DNA of 64,000 nucleotides from Marinicella algicola. Its GTDB lineage: Bacteria > Pseudomonadota > Gammaproteobacteria > Xanthomonadales > Marinicellaceae. The stretch lies in the NCBI RefSeq assembly GCF_028401385.1, contig NZ_JAQOMR010000001.1, positions 3,082,501-3,146,500 on the forward strand, in the 5' to 3' direction. The notes under the pieces were generated by a model that saw only the letters and a program-made list of their open reading frames with translations, was not told the origin of the DNA and did not search any database. Positions 9,558-19,218 of this stretch are shown piece by piece. Within the stretch, counting starts at the first letter, position 1. Every line of letters begins with the position of its first letter. The position numbers were made by a program, and so were the translations under genes.

Positions 9558-10879
9558 ATGTTCCGCTTCATCTTCTCCGATCTCAAAAGGCTCTGGGCCG
9601 GATCGACCGTCATCGTGCTGCTGATCGCGCTTGCAACCGCACTTGGCGTCACCATCACGCTTCAGGAGCGCGCACTACGGCTCGGTTCTGCCCGGGCGTC
9701 CGAGAAATTCGACCTGGTGATCGGCGCCCCCGGCAGCGAAACGCAACTAGTGCTCTCCTCCGTCTTCCTGCAGCCCTCCGACCTTCCCTGATGGATGGCG
9801 ATGTGTTGCCCGCACTCAATGAAGACCCGCGCGTCGAATGGGCGGCGCCCATCGGCTTTGGCGACAGCTATGCCGGATATCCGATCGTGGGCACGACCAC
9901 CGCACTCATCAAGACCACCGTGCCGGGCTTTTCCAAAGGCGGCATCTTCGACCACGAAAGCGAAGCCGTGGTTGGGTCGGCGGTCGATCTCGACGTCGGC
10001 GCTGAAATCAAGCCGATGCACGGTACGGCGGAGACCGGCGGCCACACGCACACCGAACTGGTCTATCACGTCTCCGGCAAGGCGGAGCCGACCGGAACGC
10101 CATGGGACCGCGCGATCCTGGTGCCGATCCAGGCGGTCTGGCATATCCATGGCCTCGGGCATGATCACGATGGTGAGCACGAGGATCACGACGATGAAGA
10201 GCATGTGACCGGCGCTGATGACCTTCATGACAGCCATGCGGCTGAAGAGGCGCATCATGACGACCACCACGATGAAGGCGGTCACGCGCATGGCGCCGAT
10301 GCCGACACGCCACTGGACGAGCACTGGCACCAGGGTGAAACGCCCGGCCTGCCCGCTATTCTGGTCAAGCCGAAATCGATTGCCGATGCATACCGGCTGC
10401 GGCAGGAATACCGCGAGGCCGATGGCACGGTCGCGGTTTTCCCGGCCGAAGTCCTGACCCGACTCTACGCGACACTCGGCGACGCCCGCCAGGTGCTCAC
10501 AGCCATTGCTGTCGGCGCGCAGATACTGGTCGCAGCAGCGCTGATGCTGGTGACCGTCATTCATGTTTCACAGCGGCGGCGGGAAATCGGGGCGCTGAGG
10601 GCCTTCGGTGCGCCACGCGGCGCGGTCTTCACCATCGTCTGGCTTGAACTATTCTCGCTCGTCGCGCTCGGTATCCTGATTGGCAATATTGCCGGTTTTG
10701 TCGCCGCACGCATGATCTCGCAATCTATCATGGCCGGCCGCGGGTTCGACATGCCGGTCGGCTTTGCTGCTTCGGATGCGACAGGCGCTGTGATACTGGT
10801 CGCTGCGGCGGCAATCCTCTCCGCGCTGCCCGCCTTTCTGGCCTACCGCCAGTCCCCGGCCGCAGCACTGAAGAGCTGA
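9558..10879 (+). CDS. FtsX-like ABC permease with His-rich periplasmic loop (one frame break)
   Basis: Permease subunit of about 440 residues. An N-terminal membrane span ([20 protein letters not shown]), a large periplasmic domain and three C-terminal spans (near 10500, 10630 and 10790) give the MacB/FtsX layout. A missing C at 9786-9788 stops the first part at LQPSDLP; restored, it continues into [15 protein letters not shown]. Between about 10140 and 10340 the periplasmic domain holds a segment packed with His, Asp and Glu ([19 protein letters not shown] and [13 protein letters not shown]), a likely Zn2+ or other divalent-metal binding site. With the neighbouring ATPase and exported protein it suggests a metal-linked exporter-type system; the direction of transport is not shown. 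Confidence 0.82.
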
Positions 10880-11011
10880 GCGCGACAAAGCGGAACCGAA
10901 CGGCCGAGACTAAGCCGGTCAGGCTTGACACCCCCGGCGATGCGGAACATTTTCCGCCGCAGCGGCCCTCTATCATTCCCCATCCCGGCCGCCATTCCGC
11001 GAAAGCCTGAA

Positions 11012-11956
11012 ATGCACGAGATCTTCAACAACGTCATCCCGATCTTCTCACTGATCCTGATCGGCTGGGCGGCAGTTCGTTTGCGCTACATGAGCGCCGA
11101 TAATGCCGGGGTGCTGACCAGTTTTGTCTTCAAGATCGGGCTACCGCTGCTGCTGTTGCGCACGATTGCAAATGCCGATTTTAACAATACCGGGCCGGTC
11201 AAGATCTGGATTTCCTATTTTGGCGGCGTCGCGGTTGCCTGGACGGTGGCGGCACTTGTTTCGCGGCTGGTTTTCCATCGTGACCGGGCATCAGCCGTGA
11301 TCATCGGCCTTTCCGGGACATTCTCCAACATCGCGTTGCTTGGTATTCCGCTTGTCAGCCATGTCGCCGGCGACGCAGCGCTTGTGGCGCTTTCTCTGGT
11401 ACTTGCGATCCACATGCCGGTGATGATGGTGACTGCGAGCGTGCTGGTTGAACGGGCGAAAGCGCAGGAAGGTGGTGCGATCAGTAATCCGCTGAAGGTG
11501 TTCACCACCATCGGCTACAATCTTATCACAAGTCCGATCGTCATCGGGTTGGCCGCCGGCGCCATTATTCACCTTTTCGATATTCCGCTTGAAGGCCCAG
11601 TCGGCACCGTGGTCGAAATGCTTGCCAGCATGGCCGCTCCGGTTGCACTGGTCGCCATTGGCATGACCTTGACGCAATACAAGGTGGCCGGCAATGTCGG
11701 TCTGTTTTCGACGATCACCTTTATCAAACTGGTGCTGATGCCCGGCATCGTTTTCTTGATCGCCTCGGTGCTCGGCCTGCCACACTCGACAATCGCCGGT
11801 ATCGTTCTGACCGCCGCAGCACCCTCCGGCGTCAACGCTTTCGTGTTGGCCAACCAGTTCGGCACGGGAAAGAACATCGCCGCGTCAACGATTACGCTGA
11901 CAGCGGCGCTCGGTGTGGTGACGGTAAGTTTCTGGGTGCTGTTGCTCGGCTATTGA
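11012..11956 (+). CDS. AEC family transporter (auxin efflux carrier type)
   Basis: Membrane carrier of 314 residues with about ten spans. The N-terminus [19 protein letters not shown] and the segments [20 protein letters not shown] and [17 protein letters not shown] are typical of the family that includes bacterial malonate and other organic-acid carriers; the substrate cannot be read from sequence. The ATG at 11012 is chosen because the upstream in-frame extension is polar and Pro/Arg-rich. It is transcribed away from the ABC module with 132 bp between, so it is probably a separate unit. Confidence 0.8.
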   Translation: MHEIFNNVIPIFSLILIGWAAVRLRYMSADNAGVLTSFVFKIGLPLLLLRTIANADFNNTGPVKIWISYFGGVAVAWTVAALVSRLVFHRDRASAVIIGLSGTFSNIALLGIPLVSHVAGDAALVALSLVLAIHMPVMMVTASVLVERAKAQEGGAISNPLKVFTTIGYNLITSPIVIGLAAGAIIHLFDIPLEGPVGTVVEMLASMAAPVALVAIGMTLTQYKVAGNVGLFSTITFIKLVLMPGIVFLIASVLGLPHSTIAGIVLTAAAPSGVNAFVLANQFGTGKNIAASTITLTAALGVVTVSFWVLLLGY

Positions 11957-11965
11957 GCGAGAGAC

Positions 11966-11990
11966 AAAAAGGCGGGACCGATGCCCCGCC
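11966..11990 (-). terminator. Intrinsic terminator of cycM
   Basis: On the minus strand a GGCGGG/CCCGCC stem with an 8-base loop is followed by TTTTT, directly after the reconstructed cycM stop. It also lies just past the AEC carrier stop on the other strand. Confidence 0.7.
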
Positions 11991-11992
11991 TG

Positions 11993-12768
11993 TCATGTCC
12001 GATTATTCGCTTTTTCCGGCTGCTCGCTGTCGGCTGAGCCAGGCGGCGTCGCCTCGGCGCCAGCGGCTGGCGTAGCCGTCGTGCTCCCCGGGTCTGCAGG
12101 CCCTGCGCCAACATCGCCGGAAGCGCCGTCGGTTGCAGCAGGGGCAGCATTTTCACTGCCTGCCGCAGGCGCCGCAGCATCACCGGAACCGTCGCCCGCC
12201 GCCGCAGCCGTTTCATCCGGCGCCGGCGGTTCGGGAAAGGCACCGGATTGTTTGACATCGTGCTGAGATAGGCAATCAGGTCAGCACGATCCTGATCATC
12301 CGAAAGTCCGGCAAAGCCCATCGCCGTTCCCGGCACGTCCTTCTTCGGCGCCTTGATGAAGACATCGAGGTTCTCATAGGTCCAGTGCTTCTCTCCGCCA
12401 TCGGAAAAATCCTTCATCGCGGCCGAATAGGAGAAGCCTTCATGGCTGGCAATCGGGCGGTTCACGAGATCCCAGAGATTGGGGCCAACCTTGTTGGGGC
12501 CGCCCTCGGTGTCGGTGTGACAGGCCTGACAGCGCTTGAACACACGCTCCCCGGCTCCCGCGTCCGCGCTGGCCAGCAGGACGGAAATCGGCGTTTCTTC
12601 GACTTTTACCGGAGCGCCGCTTGCATCGGATTCAGGCACGGCAATGACATAGCCTTCCTTTTCCGGCAGCCTCGGGTCGAAAATCGCCTCGGATACGAAC
12701 GATACCGTCATCAGCACGAATACCGTCCCCAACAGGGCCGCCAGGACCATATTGAGATTGAATTTCAT
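11993..12768 (-). CDS. cycM: Membrane-anchored c-type cytochrome CycM (one frame break)
   Basis: Cytochrome c552 type electron carrier, which in Bradyrhizobium shuttles electrons from the bc1 complex to the aa3 oxidase. An uncleaved N-terminal anchor ([18 protein letters not shown]) is followed by a class I cytochrome c domain with the haem motif CQACH and the Met ligand in GTAMGFAG. The frame breaks at the G run 12233-12235 (plus strand); with one base added, the protein ends in a Pro/Ala/Glu-rich tail of about 80 residues ([17 protein letters not shown]) and stops at 11993. Such low-complexity tails occur in rhizobial CycM. The upstream ATG at 12789 is possible but 12768 gives the normal MKFNLNMVL start. 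Divergent from kdsB. Confidence 0.88.
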
Positions 12769-12913
12769 TGCGTTGCCGCTCCCCTTCACCCGGCCTCTCT
12801 ACCGGATCACCTTGCAATCTTGAAGAACCTATGTCTTTTGGTGCCGCGATGCAACGCTGCATCGGCACCTGAAACCGCTCCTCCTGATTGTGAGTGACAA
12901 ATAAACGAAGAGC

Positions 12914-13681
12914 ATGCAAGTGGCGATGAACAAAACCGACGAAACGATCGTCCTTATCCCGGCTCGCATGGCCTCGACCCGTCTTCCGGGCAAACCGCTG
13001 GCCGATATCGATGGCAAGCCGATGATCATCCATGTCGCCGATCGTGCCCGCGAATCGGGTATGGGCCGTGTCGTCGTCGCTGTTGATGATGCCGCCGTAT
13101 ACGAAGCGGTGGAGAAGGCCGGCTATGAGGTCGTCATGACCGGACGCCAGCACCAGTCGGGCTCGGACCGCATTTTTGAAGCCTTGAAAAAGGCCGACCC
13201 CGACAGGAAGGCGAAGACGATCATCAACGTCCAGGGTGATCTGCCGACGCTTGACCCGGCAACGATCCAGGCCTCGCTCAGGCCGCTGGAAAACCCCGAC
13301 GTTGATATCGCCACGCTGGCCGTTGAGATCACCGATGAATACGAAAAGACCGCCTCTCAGGTGGTCAAAGTCGTTGGCGCGCCGACCGGCGCCTACCGGC
13401 TGCGCGCACTCTATTTCACCCGTGCCACGGCGCCCTGGGGTGAAGGGCCGCTTTACCACCATATCGGCCTCTATACCTATCGCCGTGCGGCGCTTGAGCG
13501 TTTCGTCTCGCTGCCGCGGTCTTTCCTTGAGGAGCGTGAAAAGCTCGAACAGCTCCGCGCCCTCGAGCATGGCATGCGGATCGATGTCGAGATCGTGAAG
13601 ACCGTGCCACTTGGTGTCGACACCCCGGAAGATCTCGAAAAGGCGCGGGCGATACGAGAAGGCAAGGGTAAATCGTCATGA
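12914..13681 (+). CDS. kdsB: 3-deoxy-manno-octulosonate cytidylyltransferase
   Basis: Activates Kdo as CMP-Kdo for lipopolysaccharide inner-core synthesis in the cytoplasm. The 255-residue protein has the nucleotide-binding signature [17 protein letters not shown], the [11 protein letters not shown] metal site, and [15 protein letters not shown] near the C-terminus. The start may instead be the ATG at 12926 (MNKTDETIV). The stop overlaps pheA by 4 bp (ATGA), so kdsB and pheA are translationally coupled, an arrangement I recall from other rhizobia. Confidence 0.93.
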   Translation: MQVAMNKTDETIVLIPARMASTRLPGKPLADIDGKPMIIHVADRARESGMGRVVVAVDDAAVYEAVEKAGYEVVMTGRQHQSGSDRIFEALKKADPDRKAKTIINVQGDLPTLDPATIQASLRPLENPDVDIATLAVEITDEYEKTASQVVKVVGAPTGAYRLRALYFTRATAPWGEGPLYHHIGLYTYRRAALERFVSLPRSFLEEREKLEQLRALEHGMRIDVEIVKTVPLGVDTPEDLEKARAIREGKGKSS

Positions 13682-14550
13682 TCATGAAAACCAATCGCAT
13701 TTCGTTTCAGGGTGAGTTCGGCGCCAATTCCGACATGGCATGTCGCGACATGTATCCGGAGATGGAGCCGCTGCCCTGCAAGACCTTCGAGGATGCGTTT
13801 CTGGCGGTCGAAAACGGCGATGCCGATCTGGCGATGATTCCGATCGAGAACACGCTGGCCGGCCGCGTCGCCGATATTCATTACCAGTTGCCAGACTCCC
13901 GGTTATCGATCGTTGGCGAGTATTTCATGCCGATCCGGTTCCAGCTGATGGCGCTTCCCGGTGTTGCGCTTGACGAGATCAAGACAGTCCACAGCCATAT
14001 CCATGCACTCGGCCAGTGCCGCAAGATCATCCGCCGCAACAAGTGGAACCCGGTGATTGCCGGTGATACCGCAGGCGCCGCAATCCTGGTGAAGGAAAAG
14101 GGCGACCGGACCATGGCCGCGCTGGCCCCACGCCTCGCCTCTTCGCTCTATGGGCTCGATATCCTGGCCGAGAACGTCGAGGATTCCGAAAGCAATATCA
14201 CCCGTTTCGTCATTCTCTCCGACAGGGAAAAACGTGCGGAGCGAAATGGCCCGGACAAGACGATCGTCACCACATTCGTATTCAACGTGCGCAATATTCC
14301 GGCAGCGCTCTACAAGGCCATGGGCGGTTTCGCGACCAATGGTGTCAACATGACCAAGCTTGAAAGCTACCAGATCGGCGGCAAATTCGTCGCCACCCAG
14401 TTCTACGCCGATATCGAGGGCCATCCCGATGACCCGGCGGTGGCCCTCGCGCTGGAAGAGCTGGAGTTCTTCTCCGAAAAGGTCCGCATTCTAGGGGTTT
14501 ATGAAGGCCACCCCATGCGCCGCCACCTTCAAGCGATGCCAGAGGCGTAG
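13678..14550 (+). CDS. pheA: Prephenate dehydratase
   Basis: Monofunctional prephenate dehydratase converting prephenate to phenylpyruvate in phenylalanine synthesis. The catalytic domain begins [15 protein letters not shown] and includes [11 protein letters not shown] and the substrate-binding NITRF motif. A C-terminal ACT domain starts near residue 200, with KLESYQIGG in place of the usual ESRP-type segment, and probably senses phenylalanine. At 290 residues it has the normal length and no frame break. Confidence 0.93.
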   Translation: MIMKTNRISFQGEFGANSDMACRDMYPEMEPLPCKTFEDAFLAVENGDADLAMIPIENTLAGRVADIHYQLPDSRLSIVGEYFMPIRFQLMALPGVALDEIKTVHSHIHALGQCRKIIRRNKWNPVIAGDTAGAAILVKEKGDRTMAALAPRLASSLYGLDILAENVEDSESNITRFVILSDREKRAERNGPDKTIVTTFVFNVRNIPAALYKAMGGFATNGVNMTKLESYQIGGKFVATQFYADIEGHPDDPAVALALEELEFFSEKVRILGVYEGHPMRRHLQAMPEA

Positions 14551-14701
14551 ATATCTCCTGACGCCGGTCTTTTTCGGAAAATGAAGCCTCATCTTTCAAA
14601 ACGCATTGATGGCGTACCTGCCTGGGCATAAACGCCTCGGCAGGCGCAACGGCATGCGCCCTCAAAACCGCATGCGCTGCCGGAAAGATCGAGAGAGTAT
14701 C

Positions 14702-15771
14702 ATGAACAGGAACAAACTTGTGGTCGTCGGCGTCGGACATGTCGGCTCATACGTGCTTGCCGATGCCATCAAAACAGGCCTCTTCGCCGAAATCGGCCTG
14801 ATAGACATCATGGAAAATGTCGCCCGTGGCGAAGCGCTCGACCAGGCGCAGGCGACCGCGCTCACCTATATGAACAATGTCGATGTGCGCTCCGGCGGCT
14901 ATGAGCAATGCGCAGATGCAGACGTCATCGTCATCGCCGCCGGTCCGAGCGTGATCCCCGATCCTGACAACCCGAATGCAGAGCCCGACCGCGCCCTGCT
15001 GACCAGGACCAATTGTGAAGTCATCCGCGAGGTCATGGCCGGCATTGTGCCCTTCACGACGGAAGCCATCATCATTTTGATCACCAATCCGCTGGATACC
15101 ATGGTCTATATCGCCGAAAATGAATTCGGCTATCCGGCGGGCCGCGTCTTCGGCACCGGCACCATGCTGGACTCTGCCCGGCTCCGCAAACTCGTCGCCG
15201 ACACCTACGATGTCGATCCGAAATCTGTTTCCGGCTACATGATGGGCGAACATGGCAGCACCGCCTTTCCGGTCCTCAGCCATTTGACCGTCGGCGGTAT
15301 CTCTTTGATGCGCTCGATGGGTATCTCGTCCCGCGGGAAGACATTCAGGATCCCGATACGGTCAAGACACGGATCGTCTCAGCCGCCTACGAGGTTTTGA
15401 ACGGCAAGGGCTGGACCAATGCCGGTGTCGCACAATCGGCGATCACCATGGCAAAGGCCGTACTGCTTGACGAACGCAGCATCTATCCGGCGTCGACCAC
15501 GCTTCATGGTGAGTATGGCTATGACGGCGACGTCGCGCTCAGCATGCCCTGCATTATCGGCCGCGAGGGCGTCATTGCAAGACTGCCAGTCAGCCTGAAC
15601 GCATGGGAAGCAGATAAACTCGCCGGTTCCGCAGCCTTCATCAAGGCCGCCATGCGCGATGCCAGGACTGGCCCCGAGGGGCTGCGCGGGCCGAGTGATG
15701 TTGTCGCCGGCAGTGGGGTTCTGCCGGCGGTTTCTCGTGCTAGGGCGCAACCCGGCGCCCGGTCACGGTGA
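14702..15771 (+). CDS. Lactate/malate dehydrogenase family protein (one frame break)
   Basis: NAD-dependent 2-hydroxyacid dehydrogenase of the L-LDH type. The nucleotide fold starts VVVGVGHVGSYV, the ITNPLDTMVYIA segment and catalytic His in MMGEHGSTAFP are intact. Near 15304 one base is missing: after HLTVGGIS the true frame runs FDALDGYLVPREDIQDPDT and on to NGKGWTNAGVAQSA. The C-terminus extends about 25 residues past where the family usually ends (SRARAQPGARSR), so a further undetected indel there is possible. Whether it acts on lactate or a branched 2-oxoacid cannot be decided. GAGAG precedes the ATG at 14702. It follows pheA by about 150 bp. Confidence 0.82.
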
Positions 15772-15788
15772 CAGCGGAACTGCCTAGA

Positions 15789-16157
15789 TTACTTGTCAGG
15801 TTCGCAGATGCGGATGCGATGGCCATCGGGATCGGCGATCACGAAAGTTGGCCCGAAAGAGGCAGTGACAAGCGGCTGCAGGATGGTGTAGCCATCAGCT
15901 TCCGCGCGCTCGAAAAATGTTGCAACGCCGCCATTTTCATCGGTCATGATGCCAACCTCCATGACACCAGGCCCGCCTTCGGCTTCAGGCTGTGCCGTGG
16001 ATTTGCGCCACAGACCCAGCATCAGGCCACCCGGCATATGAAAGGCCGTAAAGCCAGGTGAGAGCGCGTTCGCCTTCTGGCCGAGAAGGCGTTCGTAGAA
16101 TGCGCCGCTCTTTTCGGTATCTTCGACATAGAGCACGATGAGATTGATGGCCGACAT
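15789..16157 (-). CDS. VOC (glyoxalase/bleomycin-resistance fold) protein
   Basis: Small 122-residue metal-binding-fold protein: MSAINLIVLYVEDTEKSGAFYERLL opens the first beta-alpha-beta unit and FVIADPDGHRIRICEPDK closes the second. The family includes lyases, dioxygenases and antibiotic-binding proteins; no specific activity is visible. It lies 68 bp downstream of a WYL-type regulator on the same strand, with GGAGA before its start and a palindrome in the gap, so it is a likely regulatory target. Confidence 0.82.
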   Translation of the reverse strand: MSAINLIVLYVEDTEKSGAFYERLLGQKANALSPGFTAFHMPGGLMLGLWRKSTAQPEAEGGPGVMEVGIMTDENGGVATFFERAEADGYTILQPLVTASFGPTFVIADPDGHRIRICEPDK

Positions 16158-16171
16158 GATGATCTCCTTTT

Positions 16172-16185
16172 CGTATTTCGATACG
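16172..16185. promoter_or_regulatory. Palindrome before the VOC gene
   Basis: CGTAT-TTCG-ATACG, two exact 5-base arms, lies 15 bp before the VOC start codon and between it and the WYL regulator. It could be an operator or a small hairpin. Confidence 0.3.
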
Positions 16186-16225
16186 GAGAAGCACTAGACG
16201 GCACCGCTGACAGTTTCTGTCAGCA

Positions 16226-16912
16226 TCATGCGCCCGGCAATTGCCGGCGCCATTCGGCAAGCAGCACGGCTCTGCGCCGTGGATAGCGCCGTGCAGTCTC
16301 GTTCATGGTCGCGATCCGGTCGGTGCGAAAATGGCGGAAATCTTTGCGCATCTCGCACCAGGCAACAACGATGCGCACCCTTTCGAAATAGGCAAGGCCG
16401 ATGGGCCAGATGACGCGGGCCGTCACCTGATCGCGCTCGTCACGATAGTCGATTCTGAGAACCTGCTGTTCGCGGATCGCGCTTCTGAGTGCGGCGATAT
16501 CGGCAGTCTCCTCAGACACAGCGCGCGGTCCGACGATCAATGCGGTCTCGTCTATGGTCTCAGACAGGCCCTGCGGCAACACCGCAGCGATTTTCGTCAG
16601 TGCCTGGCTTGCAGCGGAGGAGAGCTTCGGGTCACTGACCTTTTCGACCCAGCGGCTGCCGAGCACCAGCGCCTCTATTTCTTCCTGCGAGAACATCATC
16701 GGCGGCAGAAGAAAGCCGGGCTTGAGCACATAGCCAACGCCTGCCTCACCCTCGATCGCTGCCCCTTGCGCCCTGAGGCTTGCGATATCGCGGTAAAGCG
16801 TTCTGAGGCTGATGCCGAGCTCGCACGCCAGCTCACCACCAGAGACGGGATATCGCCTCGAGCGCAAGGCCTGTAAAAGCGCCAGCAATCGCTCGGAGCG
16901 CGAACCTGCCAC
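16226..16912 (-). CDS. HTH-WYL transcriptional regulator (YafY type)
   Basis: A 228-residue DNA-binding protein. The N-terminus is a winged HTH of the HTH_11 type (GELACELGISLRTLYRDIASL), the middle is a linker, and the C-terminal WYL domain includes LRIDYRDERDQVTARVIWP and FRTDRIATMNETARRYP. WYL domains sense ligands, often nucleic acids or nucleotides. It starts with GTG at 16912, only 4 bp after the nudC stop, so nudC, this regulator and the VOC gene may share a transcript. Confidence 0.83.
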   Translation of the reverse strand: MAGSRSERLLALLQALRSRRYPVSGGELACELGISLRTLYRDIASLRAQGAAIEGEAGVGYVLKPGFLLPPMMFSQEEIEALVLGSRWVEKVSDPKLSSAASQALTKIAAVLPQGLSETIDETALIVGPRAVSEETADIAALRSAIREQQVLRIDYRDERDQVTARVIWPIGLAYFERVRIVVAWCEMRKDFRHFRTDRIATMNETARRYPRRRAVLLAEWRRQLPGA

Positions 16913-16916
16913 GGGC

Positions 16917-17869
16917 TTACGACCAGTCGAGAAAGTCGCGCATCAGCCGGAAGGCAATGGCTCCTTCAGCTGGCGCATTGATCCCACCTTCATGCCGGCC
17001 TGCAACAATGGTTTCCAGTTCGTCGCGGGTAAACCAGCGGCAATCTTCCAGTTCATCATCGTCCCGACTGATATCGAAGCTTTCTGCTTTGGCAAAACAG
17101 GCCAGCATCAGCGAATAAGGCATCGGCCACGGCTGGGAGGCGTGATAGCGCACAGCCCCCACACGGACCGCTGTCTCCTCGAGTGTTTCACGCCTGACGG
17201 CATCCTCCATGGTCTCGCCCGGCTCCAGAAAGCCGGCCAGACAGGAATACCGCCCTTCCGGGAAGTTCGGATTGCGGCCCAGCAACACACGGTCTCGCTC
17301 CTCATCGACAACCAGCATGATCACCACCGGATCCGTGCGCGGAAACATCATGTGGCCGCAGGCGGTGCACTGCCGGCGAAAGCCACCGGCGGCGCCTTCG
17401 GCCTTTGTCCGCAGCACCCGCAAAAGCGGTGATTGCGCCCCCAGGCATTGAGGCTGGTGGCCAGCGCCAGGGCCCCTTGCGTCTCTTCATCGAACAGCCC
17501 TTCGGAATAGACTGCCCTTGTGCTGGTCACCTTCAGATGAGCCGGCAGCGCTTCGGGGTCGACGCCAAGCTCGATCGAGAGCAACGGCATACCATTGGCA
17601 TCATGGCCGAGAAGAACGGCGCTTTCCCGGTCGGGCGAAAGCTCCAAAATTTCGTAGCGGGCAAAATAGGGGTCAAGCACCTGTCGCTCATGCTTGACCA
17701 GGGGCCTTCCACCGGCAAAGGCGATGAACCGTGCGCCCGGCGTACGAGCGGCCGTGATCAGCGCATCATCCGCCCGGTGTTCGGAATCGCGAATGATCCT
17801 GCACCCCGCAAAGGCGGTCAGTGCGCTCGGGTCATCATGCGGCCCGGCCTTGTCGAAAATCGATGTCAT
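16917..17869 (-). CDS. nudC: NAD+ diphosphatase / NAD-RNA decapping hydrolase (one frame break)
   Basis: Nudix hydrolase that splits NAD(H), and in E. coli also removes NAD caps from RNA. The zinc-ribbon cysteines are in FCGCCG and CTACG, the Nudix box is GFLEPGETMEDAVRRETLEE, and the NudC-specific SQPWPMPYSLM follows. One A is missing at the run 17404-17406 (plus-strand T), between CGCCGQ and KAEGAAGGFRRQC. Restored length is about 317 residues. The last Nudix glycine is Ala (EETAV). Its start overlaps the HIT-protein stop by 4 bp. Confidence 0.9.
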
Positions 17870-18279
17870 AAACGGGTCATTGCCTCCGTTATCTTGTGCG
17901 CCAATGCGGTCATCTTTTCATCGCTACGCGGTTCAGCCGCGCCATAGCCCCAGATTGGCCCCGGCCAGTTGGCATCGCCCTCAAACCGGGCGACGACATG
18001 AACATGGAGCTGGCGCACGATGTTGCCGATGGCTGCAATATTAATTTTGTCCGCACCTGTCACCTCCTTCAGCGCCTTGGCGACTTCGTTGGTCTCAAAG
18101 GTCAGCATGGTCTGGTCGAGTGGCACAAGATCGAACACTTCGCTTGCGCCCGCCCGCTTAGGCACCAGCAGAAGCCATGGCCAGCGCTCGTCCCGCATCA
18201 GCCGAAGCTCAGAAAGCCCAAGAGATGCGACCAGTACGCTGTCCCCCTGCAAACGTTCATCAAGCTTGAATTCCTGCAT
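17866..18279 (-). CDS. HIT domain protein
   Basis: A 137-residue histidine-triad nucleotide hydrolase or transferase. The triad-like motif is QLHVHVVAR near residue 93, shorter than the full HxHxHxx consensus, as in many rhizobial HIT proteins. The sequence WPWLLLVPKRAGASEVFDL is typical of this subgroup. It is the first gene of a probable HIT-nudC-WYL unit, with both enzymes acting on nucleotides. Confidence 0.85.
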   Translation of the reverse strand: MQEFKLDERLQGDSVLVASLGLSELRLMRDERWPWLLLVPKRAGASEVFDLVPLDQTMLTFETNEVAKALKEVTGADKINIAAIGNIVRQLHVHVVARFEGDANWPGPIWGYGAAEPRSDEKMTALAHKITEAMTRL

Positions 18280-18475
18280 GTTGCCCCCGTTTTTTGTTGA
18301 ATACCGCCCCGGACTTCTGCCGTTTCTCCACCGTGCTCTATCCAGACATGTGTATCAAACAGACGCAAGGCTATAACCGCAAAAGCGTGGTGCAAAAGCG
18401 ACCGGCCCGACATCCGTCGATATTTTTTGCGAGCCACGCTTGCAATCAATCCGCAAATTGACGATATCTGCGACC

Positions 18476-18571
18476 GGGAGGCTGGTGGTGGACGTGCCCC
18501 TCGCCAACCGGGTCAGGTCCGGAAGGAAGCAGCCCCAACGAGTTGTGCACGGGTCATCGTGCCGGTCTCCC
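18476..18571 (+). ncRNA. ffs: Bacterial small SRP RNA (4.5S)
   Basis: The universal SRP domain IV sequence GTCAGGTCCGGAAGGAAGCA occurs at about 18512-18531. The outer ends pair: GGGAGGCTGG (18476 onward, with G-U pairs) against CCGGTCTCCC (18562-18571), giving the long hairpin of about 96 nt. This RNA binds Ffh for co-translational membrane targeting. Position just upstream of ybaK and dnaX matches the usual rhizobial order. Confidence 0.93.
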
Positions 18572-18600
18572 ACCCTCTCCTTATCCAACGGAGACGTCCA

Positions 18601-19071
18601 ATGAGTATCGACAGCGTTCGCGCTCATCTGAGCGAGGCTGCCCCCGATATAGCGATCATCGAGACGGACCAAAGCAGTGCCACTGTGGAAGAGGCTGCCT
18701 CGGCCCATGACGTTGCGCCGGCGCAAATTGCCAAAACGCTTTCCTTTTCCGTCAAGGACGAGCGCTTTCTTCTCGTCGCCCGCGGCGATGCCCGCATCGA
18801 CAACAAGAAAGCCAAGGCCGCGTTTGGCGGCAAGATCCGCATGCTGCCGCTTGATGATGTGGAGGCCATCACCGGCCATCCTGTTGGTGGCGTGTGCCCC
18901 TTTGGTCTGGCTCAGCCGATCACGATTTACTGCGATATAAGCCTGCAGGCATTCGAAGAAGTCTACCCGGCGGCAGGTGCGCGAAATGCCGCCGTGCGGA
19001 TTGGGCCGGAACGCATGGCCGAAATCACCGGGGCCGCCTGGGTCGATGTCTGCCAGGAAACCACCGCTTGA
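18601..19071 (+). CDS. YbaK/EbsC aminoacyl-tRNA deacylase family protein
   Basis: A 156-residue editing-domain protein of the type that hydrolyses mischarged tRNA such as Cys-tRNA(Pro). Landmarks are AKTLSFSVKDERFLLVARGDARID and the conserved GHPVGGVCPFGL loop near residue 95. The start at 18601 lies 30 bp after the SRP RNA; earlier in-frame codons run into that RNA and are rejected. The preferred tRNA cannot be told. Confidence 0.85.
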   Translation: MSIDSVRAHLSEAAPDIAIIETDQSSATVEEAASAHDVAPAQIAKTLSFSVKDERFLLVARGDARIDNKKAKAAFGGKIRMLPLDDVEAITGHPVGGVCPFGLAQPITIYCDISLQAFEEVYPAAGARNAAVRIGPERMAEITGAAWVDVCQETTA

Positions 19072-19218
19072 GGCAGTCAGGCGCAGGCGATCAAAAATCC
19101 TGTGCATTTCTCGGCAAGCTCTGCCAAACTGCCGCCGCTTCCGTGACTCCTGCGACGGGTCTCGACTATCCTCGCGGTCTGCCAGCCGTTGAAGCCGGCC
19201 GGACAACAACCAATATGA

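Noticed and set aside
18427..18600. Longer start for the ybaK-type gene
   Set aside because: The upstream in-frame codons lie within the SRP RNA gene.
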